From: Deltaproteobacteria bacterium
Lineage (GTDB): Bacteria > Myxococcota > XYA12-FULL-58-9
Assembly: GCA_016218825.1 (NCBI GenBank)
Contig: JACRCV010000025.1
Location: 1 to 64,000, forward strand
Length of the DNA stretch: 64,000 nt
Direction of reading: 5' to 3'
The stretch's first letter is position 1; every line of letters begins with the position of its first letter. Shown here one piece after another: positions 15,722 to 24,825 of the stretch. The notes beneath the pieces were generated by a model, which was not told the origin of the DNA, ran no database searches, and saw nothing but the letters and a program-made list of their open reading frames with translations. The position numbers and the translations under genes were made by a program.

Positions 15722-18163
15722 CTACTCGACCACCAGCGCCTCGGCGAGCGTGAGCGGCGGCGCATCCATGATCCGCGCCACCTGATACGCCCCGAGCCGC
15801 AACACCAGGGTGTAGATCCCGGGGACCACCGGCGCCACCAGGTCGACCGCGACCTCCACGCTCTCGTGCGGCGCGACGTCGTGCGGCAGCGCGACGAAGT
15901 GCTCGAACGGCCTCTGGACCTCCTGCCGCCGTGTGGGGCCCTGCCACACCGCACCCCACACCATCTGACCGGCGTTCGCCGGCAGCACGTCGCCGCTCGT
16001 CGCCAGCCAGACGACCTCGTCCTCGTTCACCAGCCGCAGCCGGAAGCGCACCGCGGCGCCGCGGTAGATGACGGCGGGGCGCGCCAAGAGCGTGGCGGTC
16101 GCTCGCCCGGCCTTCGCGTCGTGCGAGGTCTCGAGGCCGGCTCGGACCTCGACCGGGTGCTGCAAAGCGATCGGATCGGCGCCCCCCGGCCCGCGCGGCC
16201 AACGAACCCGGACCAGGTAGCGTCCCGGCTGCTCCGGGAGCGGCAGCCGGGTTCGATACGGCGCGCCGTCGGCCTCGACCAACATCGGGCTCCAGAGAGG
16301 CGCCGCGTGGACGGCGACCAAACGGCCGTCGGCGTCGGCGAGCTCCACCCCGACCTGGCGCTCGACCACCGGGTCCAGGCGGGCGTGCGGCACCTCGGGC
16401 GACAGCCCGAGCGTCAGCGCCTGACCCGGCGCGGCGACCGCGGGCCCGCAAAGCTCAAAGCGCACCTTGTCGTCGAAGGGCGAGAACCACGGCGCCGCGG
16501 CGCCGTCGAGCTGCCACAGCTGCCAGCCGGCATCGCGCCAATTCAGGCGGGCGCCGGTCGTCGCGAGGCTGGCGAGCGCCTCGCGCTGCCGCGCACCGAG
16601 CACGGCGTCGTGGACCAACAGCAGCGTGGCCCCCGTGGCCCGGGCGGCGCCCTGCGCCCCGGCGTCCGGGAGGCTCGCGAGCCGCCGCGCCAGCGGCCAG
16701 AAGACGTCGGGGATGACGTTGTCGTAGCCGCCGACGAAGCGCCTTTGGCTGGCGATGGCCACCAGATCCATCGGCGGCCGCTCCGGCCAGTTGAGCTCCA
16801 AAGGCACCGGCAACACCACCGCCGCTTCCGGCAACGACGCGACCGCGGCGGCGTACGCCGGCTGCGGCAACGGTCGGGTGGCCTCGGGCGCCGGCGGCGC
16901 CTGCCACCACGCGGCGCCGACGACCACCGCCAGCGCCAGCCCTTCGGGCAGGCGTGCCGGCGCCGGTCTGAGCGATCGGGGTCGCGCCTCCCAGAGCCGA
17001 CGGGCGTGCAGCAGGAGCCAGTGGAGCGCGATGCCGGCCGCGCCGGCGGCGAGGACGACGACGAGGCGCTGGATCCGCTGCGGCACTCTAATGTTGTCGA
17101 ACAGCGGCACCGCCTGCATCCACCAATAGAACGGCAGGCGCACCGGACCGTGGCCGTAGTATGCCGCCGGCCCGAGCGAGAACGTGACGCCGACGAGCAC
17201 CAGCGCGAGCAGGATGCCGAGGTGCGCGGCGCCGGGCAGCGGCACCGGGTCCCGCGGCGCGCGCGCCCGCAGCGCCCAGAGGACGAGCGCGACGCCCAAG
17301 AGCACGGTCACGAGGACGCCGGGCGACAGCCGCCCGATCCAGTCGCCGAGGGTCGCCCGATAGACCGCCATCTCGTCGGTGGAGCGCGTCGTGGTCGCGT
17401 ACTGCCGCGCGCCCCAATACCCCGGCACCCACGGCGCGAACAGCGCCAGGGCGAGCAGCACGACCCCGGCGCCGTGCGCGAGCTCGCGAGCGCGGAGCAC
17501 GAAGCGGGCCCGCGCCCAGAGCGCCAGAAGCCAGAGCGCCGCGAACAACGCCAAGAAGATGAAGAGCTGAATGCTGCAGAGGAACTGACCATAGGCCGCG
17601 AGGGTGCCGAAGACAGCGTGGCGCCGGAGACGGCGCTGGTGCCAACGGACCAAGGCCCAGAAGGTCAGCGGGCAGCAGAACAGCGCCAGGTTGTTCAGGT
17701 GGAACAGGGTGGTCAGCCGCAGCGGGAAGAACGCACACGCGAGCGCCACGAAGACACCGACGAGCCGGGAGCCGGACAGGGCGTTGCCGAACGCGGCGCC
17801 GCACACCGCGGTCAACACGAAGGTCGCGACGAGCACGAGGTTGTAGGCCAGGACCTCGTGGCCGGTGGCCGCGACCGGCAGGCCCAGGAGCGACAACAAC
17901 AGGAGGTTGTCGCCGAACGCGTGGCCGTGCACGAGGGGCGCCATGACCGGGGCGTCGAGGAGTCGCGTCAGGTCAAAGGCCGAGAGCAGGCGCCACTGCC
18001 AGGACAGGATCCCGAAGTGATAGATGACGTCGTTGTGGGTGCCGATGAGCTCCCGATCGAAGAGCGGCAGCTGGGCACGAAACAGCCCGGCGCAGAAGAG
18101 CGCGGCGAGCACACCGACGCCGGCGAGGTAGACGAGGCGAGGCGCAAAGCGCGAGCGACTCAC
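15722..18163 (-). CDS. Polytopic membrane protein, GT-C/YfhO-like glycosyltransferase candidate
   Basis: The protein has 813 residues from GTG 18163, whose start overlaps the stop of the upstream WYL gene (GTGA). About ten to twelve membrane segments occupy residues 1-430. The first large loop has DRELIGTHNDVIYHF, where an Asp after TM1 is the usual catalytic position of GT-C enzymes using polyprenyl-phosphate sugars. Residues about 430-813 form an extramembrane domain. The layout resembles YfhO/DUF6541-like families but I cannot assign one. Translational coupling to two WYL regulators is unusual for such a gene. Confidence 0.55.
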   Translation of the reverse strand: MSRSRFAPRLVYLAGVGVLAALFCAGLFRAQLPLFDRELIGTHNDVIYHFGILSWQWRLLSAFDLTRLLDAPVMAPLVHGHAFGDNLLLLSLLGLPVAATGHEVLAYNLVLVATFVLTAVCGAAFGNALSGSRLVGVFVALACAFFPLRLTTLFHLNNLALFCCPLTFWALVRWHQRRLRRHAVFGTLAAYGQFLCSIQLFIFLALFAALWLLALWARARFVLRARELAHGAGVVLLALALFAPWVPGYWGARQYATTTRSTDEMAVYRATLGDWIGRLSPGVLVTVLLGVALVLWALRARAPRDPVPLPGAAHLGILLALVLVGVTFSLGPAAYYGHGPVRLPFYWWMQAVPLFDNIRVPQRIQRLVVVLAAGAAGIALHWLLLHARRLWEARPRSLRPAPARLPEGLALAVVVGAAWWQAPPAPEATRPLPQPAYAAAVASLPEAAVVLPVPLELNWPERPPMDLVAIASQRRFVGGYDNVIPDVFWPLARRLASLPDAGAQGAARATGATLLLVHDAVLGARQREALASLATTGARLNWRDAGWQLWQLDGAAAPWFSPFDDKVRFELCGPAVAAPGQALTLGLSPEVPHARLDPVVERQVGVELADADGRLVAVHAAPLWSPMLVEADGAPYRTRLPLPEQPGRYLVRVRWPRGPGGADPIALQHPVEVRAGLETSHDAKAGRATATLLARPAVIYRGAAVRFRLRLVNEDEVVWLATSGDVLPANAGQMVWGAVWQGPTRRQEVQRPFEHFVALPHDVAPHESVEVAVDLVAPVVPGIYTLVLRLGAYQVARIMDAPPLTLAEALVVE

Positions 18164-19134
18164 GGCTCGCGGCCGTAGACCTCGGCCGCCGCGCCGCAGA
18201 GCTCCGCGAGGTAGCGGCGGTGCTCTTCCGGACCCAAGACCTCCGCCTGGACGCCGAACGGCAACACCCAGCGCGACAGCCACGCCGGGCTCGAGGTCGA
18301 CAGCCGGACGCGGACGGCGCCGTCGGGCTCGACCTTCGGGGTGGCGTCGACGAAGCGCTCGGTCACCTGCGCGGCGACCGCGGCGTCGAAGCGCACCTCG
18401 CTCATGACGCTCGCGTCTCCGGCGTAGAGGCGTTGGCGGCGAAAGCGCTCCAGATCGAGGTCGGCGGGCGGCTCGAAGGTGGCGGCGAGCAGGCTGATGT
18501 CGGCCATCCGGTCGAGGCGAAAGAGCTTCTCGTGCAGGGCGGCGTCGACGTCGAGCGCGACCAGGTACTCGACGCCGGTGTGGGTGAGGAGCGCCAGCGG
18601 CTGCAGCCGATAGCGTTTCTGGCGGTCGCTGGACGCCGAGTAGTACAGGAGCTCGACCTCGGTGTGATGGGCGATCGCCGAGCGCAGCTTGGCAACCGGC
18701 GCCTCGGAGGGCGCGGCGTCCTGCCACATGCCGACGCGCTCCGAGAGCGAGCGCACGATCTCGCGGTCGACCGGGTTCAGCGCCGCCAGGATCTTGTCGA
18801 GGACCAGGTCGAGCTCGGCGCCGAGGCCGCCCAGGCTGCCGACGAGCTTGGCGCCGAGCACCAGCGCCCGGGCCTCCTCGTGGGTGAGCGTCAGCGGCCG
18901 CGACAGGCTCTGATCGAGATCGACGTAGACGACGTCGTCTTCGACGTAGAGATCGATCAGGTGATCGGGGGTCAGCGGCGGTTGGCCGACCATCGCCAGC
19001 AGATCGAGGTCCGCCTCGATCTGCGCCGGCGACACCCCGGTCTTGTCGGCGAGCTCGGCGAGCGGCACCCCGCCCCGATGCGCGACGTAGGGGACGATGA
19101 ACAGCAGGCGTCCGAGGCGGTCGGTGATGCTCAT
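18160..19134 (-). CDS. WYL-domain transcriptional regulator (PafC-like), second of pair
   Basis: The protein has 324 residues from ATG 19134, overlapping the previous gene's stop by ATGA. An N-terminal winged helix-like region (LADKTGVSPAQIEADLDLL) is followed by a WYL domain (RYRLQPLALLTHTGVEYLVALD) and a C-terminal WCX-like extension (VRVRLSTSSPAWLSRWVLPFG). The Trp-Tyr-Leu signature is degenerate, as in many PafC proteins (L-x-x-x-x-G-x-x-YLVA). WYL proteins sense nucleic acid or nucleotide ligands and control DNA-damage or defence genes. The order and overlap with the next WYL gene mirror pafB-pafC, which act as a heterodimer. Confidence 0.8.
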   Translation of the reverse strand: MSITDRLGRLLFIVPYVAHRGGVPLAELADKTGVSPAQIEADLDLLAMVGQPPLTPDHLIDLYVEDDVVYVDLDQSLSRPLTLTHEEARALVLGAKLVGSLGGLGAELDLVLDKILAALNPVDREIVRSLSERVGMWQDAAPSEAPVAKLRSAIAHHTEVELLYYSASSDRQKRYRLQPLALLTHTGVEYLVALDVDAALHEKLFRLDRMADISLLAATFEPPADLDLERFRRQRLYAGDASVMSEVRFDAAVAAQVTERFVDATPKVEPDGAVRVRLSTSSPAWLSRWVLPFGVQAEVLGPEEHRRYLAELCGAAAEVYGREP

Positions 19135-20198
19135 GGCGACGCGCCGCTCTGCGCGCTTCGCGGCGCCGGGCGCCTGCGGCCGGCGTAACGTCGCGCCAAC
19201 TGCTCGTAGATGCCGCGGATCAGGGCGCGCAACGGCGCGGGCTCCAGGACCTCGGCGGCGGCGCCGTAGGGCAAAACCGCCGCCACCAGCGCGGTCTGGT
19301 GCGTCACTTGAAGACGGACCACCGGCCCGCGCGGGGTGCGCTCGAGCACGGCGCGCCGCCCGAAGATCTCGGGGATCGCGGGGACCAGGCGCTCGGCGAG
19401 GCGGATCACGACCGCGGTCGGCGCCTCGTTCGGGTACTCCCACGGCCGCATCAGCACGTGCGCTTTCAAGTCGAAGGTCGGCGGCACCTCGAACGCCGGG
19501 GTGTGGCGATCGGGGGCCTGCAGCCGGACGTCTTGGATGCGCCCGAGGTGGAAGGTGCGCTCGCCGCGGCGCATGTGGCACCTGCCGACCAGGTACCAGA
19601 TGCCCTGGCGGTAGTAGAGCCCGTAGGGGTCGACGTCGCGCTTGCTGGTCTCGCCGGAGGCGCCCCGGTAGGCGAGGGTCACCGTCTGCCGGCGGGCGAC
19701 GGCCTCGTGCAGCAGCTGCAGGTGGACCGCGATCCGCCCCGGGTCCTTGCCCTCGTGGATCGGCGCGTGCGCGAGGGTCGGCGGCCCGCGGGTCAGGTCG
19801 ACGTCGAAGCCGAGCTTGGCGAGGGCGCGGATCACTGCGGCCCGCCCCGGAAAGCCCTCGATGGCGGCGGCGGCGGCGCCGGCGATCGAGAGCAAGGCGA
19901 GCTCGCCTTTGTCCAGGTTCAGCTCGGGCAAGAAGTAGCGCTCGCGATCGACGAGATAGCCACCGACGCCGTCCTCGTCGTCCTCGAGCTGCTCCGGCGA
20001 CACCCAGATGAGCGGCACCCCGAGCTCGACGAGCGCCGCCTTGTCACGCTCGAAGGCCCGCTCGCCGCTCTTCGGATCTTTGGTGCGATAGGCCGAGAAC
20101 TCCTCGTGCTCGCGCAGCTCGCGCAACGAGATCGGCCGCCTGGTGTTCAGCAGCAAGGTCAGCAGGTTCAGCAGTCGCTCGGTGCGCGCGGCGCTCAT
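19131..20198 (-). CDS. WYL-domain transcriptional regulator (PafB-like), first of pair
   Basis: The protein has 355 residues from ATG 20198 (MSAARTERLLNLLTLLLNTRRPISLREL), the standard PafB/YafY N-terminal winged helix; the frame extends upstream to 20267 without need. The WYL domain reads VDPYGLYYRQGIWYLVGRC, with full W-Y-L, followed by a WCX domain. The last codons overlap the second WYL gene (ATGA), and that gene overlaps the membrane protein (GTGA), so the three are a coupled operon. It is divergent from the cNMP-binding gene with 86 bp between. Confidence 0.85.
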   Translation of the reverse strand: MSAARTERLLNLLTLLLNTRRPISLRELREHEEFSAYRTKDPKSGERAFERDKAALVELGVPLIWVSPEQLEDDEDGVGGYLVDRERYFLPELNLDKGELALLSIAGAAAAAIEGFPGRAAVIRALAKLGFDVDLTRGPPTLAHAPIHEGKDPGRIAVHLQLLHEAVARRQTVTLAYRGASGETSKRDVDPYGLYYRQGIWYLVGRCHMRRGERTFHLGRIQDVRLQAPDRHTPAFEVPPTFDLKAHVLMRPWEYPNEAPTAVVIRLAERLVPAIPEIFGRRAVLERTPRGPVVRLQVTHQTALVAAVLPYGAAAEVLEPAPLRALIRGIYEQLARRYAGRRRPAPRSAQSGASP

Positions 20199-20284
20199 CT
20201 CGGCAGTGCGCGTATCACGCGCGTCGGTGACCTGGCAACGGGGAGGGTCTTGACCGTCGCGCCGCAACCGCTGAAGCTGTGCCC

Positions 20285-21595
20285 ATGGCCACCGACCATG
20301 ACGCCCTGACGACCGAAGTCGACCGCGCCTTGAAGGCGGGCAAGCCCGCCGAGGCGATCTGCTACCTGGCGCAGATCGTCGAGGAGCACCCGAACGACCG
20401 CCACGCGCGGCTGGCGCTCGCGGTGGCGCTCGGTGACGCCGGCAACGGCCAGGGGGCGTTGAAGATCATCCAGGCGTTGGCCGATCGCCTGGCGCACGAC
20501 GGCTACCTGCTGCCGGCGATGGTGGTGGTGCGCCACGGCCTGCAGCACGCCGGTGACGATCAGCGGCTGGTCGGCATCTTGCGCCGCATCCACGTGCGCG
20601 GCGTGCGCGCCAAGGCCGGCAACTTGCCGATGCCGCCGCCGTTGAAGCCGAAGAAGGGCGCGCTGAGCCAGGCCACCGCCGCCGAGCTGTTGGCGCTGCC
20701 GCTGGCGGCGCGCCTCGAGAAGGTGGCGGCGTTGGGGGCCGATCTGCCGGCGGCCGGCGAGGCGGCGATCCCGCTGCCGATGCCGCTGTTCGGCGAGCTC
20801 GAGGAGGACGCCTTCCTCGAGACCGTGAAGCACCTGCACTACCGGCGGGTCGCGGCCGGCACCAAGCTCCTCGAGGAGGGCAAGGTCGGCAACACCCTGT
20901 TGGTGCTCGCCGCCGGGCACGCGGTGGTCTCCAAAGGGGGCACCGAGCTGGCGAAGCTCGGGCCCGGCTCGGTGTTGGGGGAGATGGCGATCATCACCGG
21001 CGCGCCGCGCTCGGCGACCGCGACCGCCGACGGCGAGGTCGAGTACTTCGAGCTCGCACGGGCCGACGTCGCCGAGCTCGCGCAAAAGAAGCCGAAGATC
21101 GCCGAGGAGCTCTTGGAGTATTGTCGCAAGCGCCTGATCGGCAACCTGCTGAGGACCTCACCGTTGTTCGCCCGCTTCGACGAGACCACGCGCTACCTGC
21201 TGCTCGACCGCTTCCAGCGGCGTGGCTACGGCCCGGGGCAGAAGGTCATCGAGCAGGGCAAGCCGGGCACCGGCTTGTTCGTGATCGCCTCCGGCGAGGT
21301 CGAGATCAGCGTCGCCAAAGAAGGCGGCGAGGCGGTGGTGGTCGCGAACCTCGGCCCGGGAGAGGTCGTCGGCGAGATCGCGCTGCTGCAAGACACGCCG
21401 ACCACCGCCAACGTGATCGCCCGCGGTCAGGTCGGGGCGCTGTTCTTGCCGCGCGCCGACTTCCAGAAGGTGCTGGAGGAGAACCCCAAGGCCAAAGAGT
21501 ATCTGCAAACGCTGAGCGCTGACCGCCTGAAGGCGTCCGCCGCCGCGAAGGACGAGAGCGAAGTCCTCGACGCCGACGAGCTGATCGTCCTCTAG
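20285..21595 (+). CDS. Protein with N-terminal helical repeats and two cyclic-nucleotide-binding domains
   Basis: The protein has 436 residues from ATG 20285 (a GTG at 20279 is an alternative). Residues 1-110 look like TPR-type helical pairs (AEAICYLAQIVEEHPNDRHARLALAVALGDAG). Two cNMP-binding jelly rolls follow. The first includes GNTLLVLAAG ... LGPGSVLGEMAIITGAPRSATA, the second GTGLFVIASGEVEIS ... LGPGEVVGEIALLQDTPTTANV. The G-E-x-A-L/I ... R/T-x-A phosphate-binding cassette is nearer consensus in the first domain (PRSATA) than the second (PTTANV, no Arg). There is no DNA-binding domain, so it is a cytoplasmic adaptor or sensor, common in Myxococcota. Its partner is unknown. Confidence 0.75.
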   Translation: MATDHDALTTEVDRALKAGKPAEAICYLAQIVEEHPNDRHARLALAVALGDAGNGQGALKIIQALADRLAHDGYLLPAMVVVRHGLQHAGDDQRLVGILRRIHVRGVRAKAGNLPMPPPLKPKKGALSQATAAELLALPLAARLEKVAALGADLPAAGEAAIPLPMPLFGELEEDAFLETVKHLHYRRVAAGTKLLEEGKVGNTLLVLAAGHAVVSKGGTELAKLGPGSVLGEMAIITGAPRSATATADGEVEYFELARADVAELAQKKPKIAEELLEYCRKRLIGNLLRTSPLFARFDETTRYLLLDRFQRRGYGPGQKVIEQGKPGTGLFVIASGEVEISVAKEGGEAVVVANLGPGEVVGEIALLQDTPTTANVIARGQVGALFLPRADFQKVLEENPKAKEYLQTLSADRLKASAAAKDESEVLDADELIVL

Positions 21596-21659
21596 CGTTC
21601 GCCCGAGTGACTCGGGGGACGACGCACCGCCCGCCCATGCGCAGACAGGCCCTGCCACC

Positions 21660-22346
21660 GTGACGCACCGCGATCCAAGAACCGCCGAGGTCAAAGCGCC
21701 GGCGCCGCGCCACCTGCCGTGGAACGCGATCTTCTGGCTGATCACCGCGGCCTTCTTGGGCGGCGCGGTCTTCTTTGCGGTCGGCACCTACTTCAAGCAG
21801 CAGAACCTGGTCTCGAACGACGTGGCGCAGATCAACGACGGCGACAAGGTGAAGGTCGTCGCGGTGGTCAACGGCGACGAGCTGATCGTGACCAAGGGCA
21901 CCGCGCAAGCGCGGGTGCGGATGCTCGGGATCCGCGCCTTCGACCCGGTGGTCAACGAGCGCGAGGTCACGGCGTTCGGGCACGCCAGCGTGTCGTTCTT
22001 GACCCAATGGACCCTGAACAAGACCGTGACGGTCGTCTTCGACACCCCGATCATGGACGTCCACGGCCGCTACCTGGCGTTCGTCGAGCGCGCCAACATG
22101 GATCTGAACGCGAAGATGCTCGAAGAGGGCATCGTGATGGTCTACACCGAGTTCGAGACCGCGCGCGAAGCCCTGTTCCTCGCCGCCGAGCGCTTGGCGC
22201 GCCGCTCGAGCCGCGGCATCTGGGGGAGCAAGAAGGCCGCGAGCCGCGTGGTGGCGTTGCGCCAGGACTGGGCACACCACCGCCAGGAGCGCACCGGCGG
22301 CCTGCCGCCCGACTATCTGCTCTCGGAGAAGCCGGAGGACCCATGA
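21660..22346 (+). CDS. Membrane-anchored thermonuclease-like (TNase/SNc) protein
   Basis: The protein has 228 residues from GTG 21660. One membrane segment (AIFWLITAAFLGGAVFFAVG, about residues 23-42) is followed by a staphylococcal-nuclease-like OB fold: KVVAVVNGDELIVTKGTAQARVRMLGIRAFD ... AERLARRSSRGIWG. The usual D-G-D ... R-L-x-G-I-D-A-P-E motifs are reduced: the catalytic Glu/Arg set (PE ... R) is only partly visible (IRAFDPVVNERE). The N-terminus probably stays in the cytoplasm with the domain in the periplasm. It overlaps the K+ channel gene by ATGA, so the two are made together. Confidence 0.65.
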   Translation: MTHRDPRTAEVKAPAPRHLPWNAIFWLITAAFLGGAVFFAVGTYFKQQNLVSNDVAQINDGDKVKVVAVVNGDELIVTKGTAQARVRMLGIRAFDPVVNEREVTAFGHASVSFLTQWTLNKTVTVVFDTPIMDVHGRYLAFVERANMDLNAKMLEEGIVMVYTEFETAREALFLAAERLARRSSRGIWGSKKAASRVVALRQDWAHHRQERTGGLPPDYLLSEKPEDP

Positions 22347-23401
22347 CCGGCTGGCGCCATCAGCCGCTGCTGCGGCACCTCCGCCACCCGCCGGCCTCGC
22401 TGAAGGCCGCGATCTTCCTCGCGGTGGTGGTGGCGTACGCCACCGCGGGTTTCATGTACTTCGAGTGGGACGACAAGCCGGAGATCCGATGGCTGGACGC
22501 CTTCTGGTGGACGATCGTCACCATGGCGACGGTCGGCTTCGGCGACTTCTTCCCGGTCACCACCGGCGGCCGGCTCTTGGTCGGCATCCCGGTGATCTTG
22601 GTCGGCGCCGGCATGTTGGGCTACGCGCTGACGCAGTTCGCCTCGTTCATCTTGCGGGCCGAGCGCCTCGGCCGAAGGGGTCTCGCCGTGCAGAAGGTCG
22701 TGGGTCACATCCTGTTGTGCAACTGTCCGCCGCCGGCGCGGCTGCTCGCGGTGCTCTCCGAATTGCAGAGCCTGCCGGAGCGACGCGACGTGCCGGTCAT
22801 CCTGGTGGACGCCGAGATCGAAGAGCTGCCCGAGGAGATCGCGCGCCAGAACGTCCGCTTCGTCCGCGGTCACCCGGCGCGCGAGGAGACCTTGAGCCGC
22901 GCGGCGCTCGGCGGCGCGGCGCGCGCGATCGTGCTGGCGAAAGACCCGCGCGACCCGAAGAGCGACGATCTCACGGTCGCCACCTGCCTGACGATCAAGC
23001 ACCTGTGCCCGGCGTTGAACGTCGTCGCCGAGTGCATCGATCCGGAGAACAAGGAGATCCTGCGCCGCGCCGGCTGCGGCAGCATCGTCTGCGCTCTCGA
23101 GCTGACCCCGGGCTTGCTGGCGCAAGAGACCACCGACCCGGGCATCATCCACGTGCTCCGGGAGATGAGCGCCGCGCGCGCCGACACCAACAGCCTGTTC
23201 ATCGTGCCGATCACGATCCCGACGGCGGCGGCGATCACCGTGGCCGAGCTCCGCCGCTGGACCGCCGACAACAGCGCGACCTTGGTGGGGATCCGCCAAC
23301 AGGGGCGCGTCCATCTGAACCCCGGCGCAAGAGATCCGCTGAAGAACGGTGACGACGCCATCATCCTCAGCGCCCTTCGACCGCAGGGTATTCGCCTCTA
23401 G
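22343..23401 (+). CDS. Two-TM potassium channel with cytoplasmic RCK (TrkA-N-like) domain
   Basis: The protein has 352 residues from ATG 22343. Two membrane helices flank the pore helix and selectivity filter TVGFGD (about residue 71), a TVGYGD variant with Phe for Tyr, a change tolerated in some K+ channels. The rest is an RCK domain: GHILLCNCPPPARLLAVL (Rossmann-like, where the usual GxGxxG is replaced by a CNCPPPA turn), VILVDAE, and VRFVRGHPAREETLSRAAL, as in Kch/MthK proteins. It acts in the inner membrane. It is coupled to the thermonuclease-like gene and followed after 8 bp by an unknown secreted protein. Confidence 0.8.
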   Translation: MTGWRHQPLLRHLRHPPASLKAAIFLAVVVAYATAGFMYFEWDDKPEIRWLDAFWWTIVTMATVGFGDFFPVTTGGRLLVGIPVILVGAGMLGYALTQFASFILRAERLGRRGLAVQKVVGHILLCNCPPPARLLAVLSELQSLPERRDVPVILVDAEIEELPEEIARQNVRFVRGHPAREETLSRAALGGAARAIVLAKDPRDPKSDDLTVATCLTIKHLCPALNVVAECIDPENKEILRRAGCGSIVCALELTPGLLAQETTDPGIIHVLREMSAARADTNSLFIVPITIPTAAAITVAELRRWTADNSATLVGIRQQGRVHLNPGARDPLKNGDDAIILSALRPQGIRL

Positions 23402-23409
23402 GGCCGCCG

Positions 23410-24669
23410 ATGCCGAGCGCGCTCGTTGCTGCCACCCTGTTGTCGGCGCTGCAGACCGCCGACCGCGCCCCTTGGTGCGAAGCGGACGGCGCCGAGCTGC
23501 TCCCGGAGGCGCTGCTGTTGCAGCGGGTGGTGGCCTGCGACGGCGACGCCGTGATCGACGACCGCTGGCGCGACGTCGTCCACGCGCACTGCGAGATCTT
23601 GCGGCCGGTGATCGACGACTACGCGCTCGGCTACGCTTACAACGCCGGCGGCTACTTGCGGGCGTTGCAGCCGCCCGACTTGCCGCCGCACGTCCTCTAC
23701 CCCTTTGGCGGCGCCGATCTGGTGAGCGCCCTCACCGTCTATCCGTTCGCGACCGAGGTCACGACGATCTCGTTGGAGCTGGTCGGCGATCCGCGCCGGC
23801 TCGCGCCCCTCACCGCCGCCGGGGTCGAGAAGGCGTTGGCGAAGCTGCGCCCGAACCTGGTCGCGTTGCTCAACGAAGAGGCCTTCAGCCGCAGCGTCAA
23901 TCTGTCGGCGCTGCAGCGCGGCGCGCTCCCCGGCCAGCTGAGCTTCTTCCTGGTCGCGCTCGCCGCCCACGGCTTCGAGCCGGTGTCGCTGCGCTACTTC
24001 AGCATCGAAGCAGACGGCGGCATCCATTACCTGGCGACCGACGAGATCGAGGCCCTCGAGGCCAAGCACGCCAGGCGCCTGCGCGTCACCTGGGAGGACC
24101 CGGACTTTTCGGTGGCGTTCGCCAACGTCGAGCTGCAGTTCCGCGACCGCGCTGACCCGGCGGCGCCGACTCGCGTCCATCGCCACATCGCCAGCAACCT
24201 CGGCGACCCGTCGCTCAAAGCCGACTCGCGCTTGCTGTCGTTCTTGAACCGCCACGGCCCGTACGTCGGGATGACGAAGGCCGCGAGCTACCTGTTGTGG
24301 ATGGACAGCTTCTCGATCATCCGCGACTACCTGCTCGGCAACGTCGACTACATGGTCTCGGAGAGCTCGGGGATCCCGCCGCGCTTCGCCAACCCCGCCG
24401 GCTTCCTCCAAGATCCCTACGGTCGCTTCGAGCAGGCCTACCTCGCGTACCCGAGCCCCGAGATCACCCTCGAGATGCGCCGCCTCTTTGCGAGCGAGCC
24501 GCACGTCGATCTGCCGTTCCGCTTCGGCTACCCCGACAAGAACGACCACAACCACCTGCTCGTCACCTACCGCATCCGCCCCGATTGGGTGCCCTCGCCC
24601 CAGCCGGTGACCGCGCACGCCCCCGCGGTCGTCGCCACCCCGGCGCACGCGCGTCACCGATCTCGGTAG
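23410..24669 (+). CDS. Conserved hypothetical secreted protein
   Basis: The protein has 419 residues from ATG 23410. The N-terminus (MPSALVAATLLSALQTADRA) is a plausible signal peptide. The segment LYPFGGADLVSALTVYPFATEVTTISLELVG resembles a family of uncharacterised proteins that share a YPF-x-G-x-D-x-x-x-A ... F-P-x-x-x-x-Y-x-L-x-x-L-E-x-V-G core, found in several Gram-negative phyla. I know of no activity for it. The C-terminal PDKNDHNHLLVTYRIRPDW is also distinctive. It follows the K+ channel by 8 bp and probably shares its transcript. Confidence 0.65.
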   Translation: MPSALVAATLLSALQTADRAPWCEADGAELLPEALLLQRVVACDGDAVIDDRWRDVVHAHCEILRPVIDDYALGYAYNAGGYLRALQPPDLPPHVLYPFGGADLVSALTVYPFATEVTTISLELVGDPRRLAPLTAAGVEKALAKLRPNLVALLNEEAFSRSVNLSALQRGALPGQLSFFLVALAAHGFEPVSLRYFSIEADGGIHYLATDEIEALEAKHARRLRVTWEDPDFSVAFANVELQFRDRADPAAPTRVHRHIASNLGDPSLKADSRLLSFLNRHGPYVGMTKAASYLLWMDSFSIIRDYLLGNVDYMVSESSGIPPRFANPAGFLQDPYGRFEQAYLAYPSPEITLEMRRLFASEPHVDLPFRFGYPDKNDHNHLLVTYRIRPDWVPSPQPVTAHAPAVVATPAHARHRSR

Positions 24670-24679
24670 AGAGGACGAG

Positions 24680-24714
24680 TTGACATTTCTACAATACTCG
24701 ATATGATTAGTAGA
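24680..24714 (+). promoter_or_regulatory. Strong sigma70-type promoter of the sulfur operon with overlapping dyad
   Basis: TTGACA (24680-24685) and TATGAT (24702-24707) are 16 bp apart, in a clearly AT-rich island. An imperfect dyad covers the promoter: TCTACAAT (24688-24695) against the reverse complement of 24707-24714 (TCTACTAA). This suggests a repressor site for a sulfur- or Fe-S-responsive regulator (Rrf2/CymR-like is a guess). The predicted leader to the first gene is about 110 nt. Confidence 0.7.
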
Positions 24715-24825
24715 CAATTTGGACCGGCGACTTGCGCTACTGCCCCATAGGGGCGCCCGGAGTCGGATGAGCAGGGAAGAACGGCGCGGGCCTCACGCAG
24801 GTCGCGACCTCCCCTCGGTGCCACG

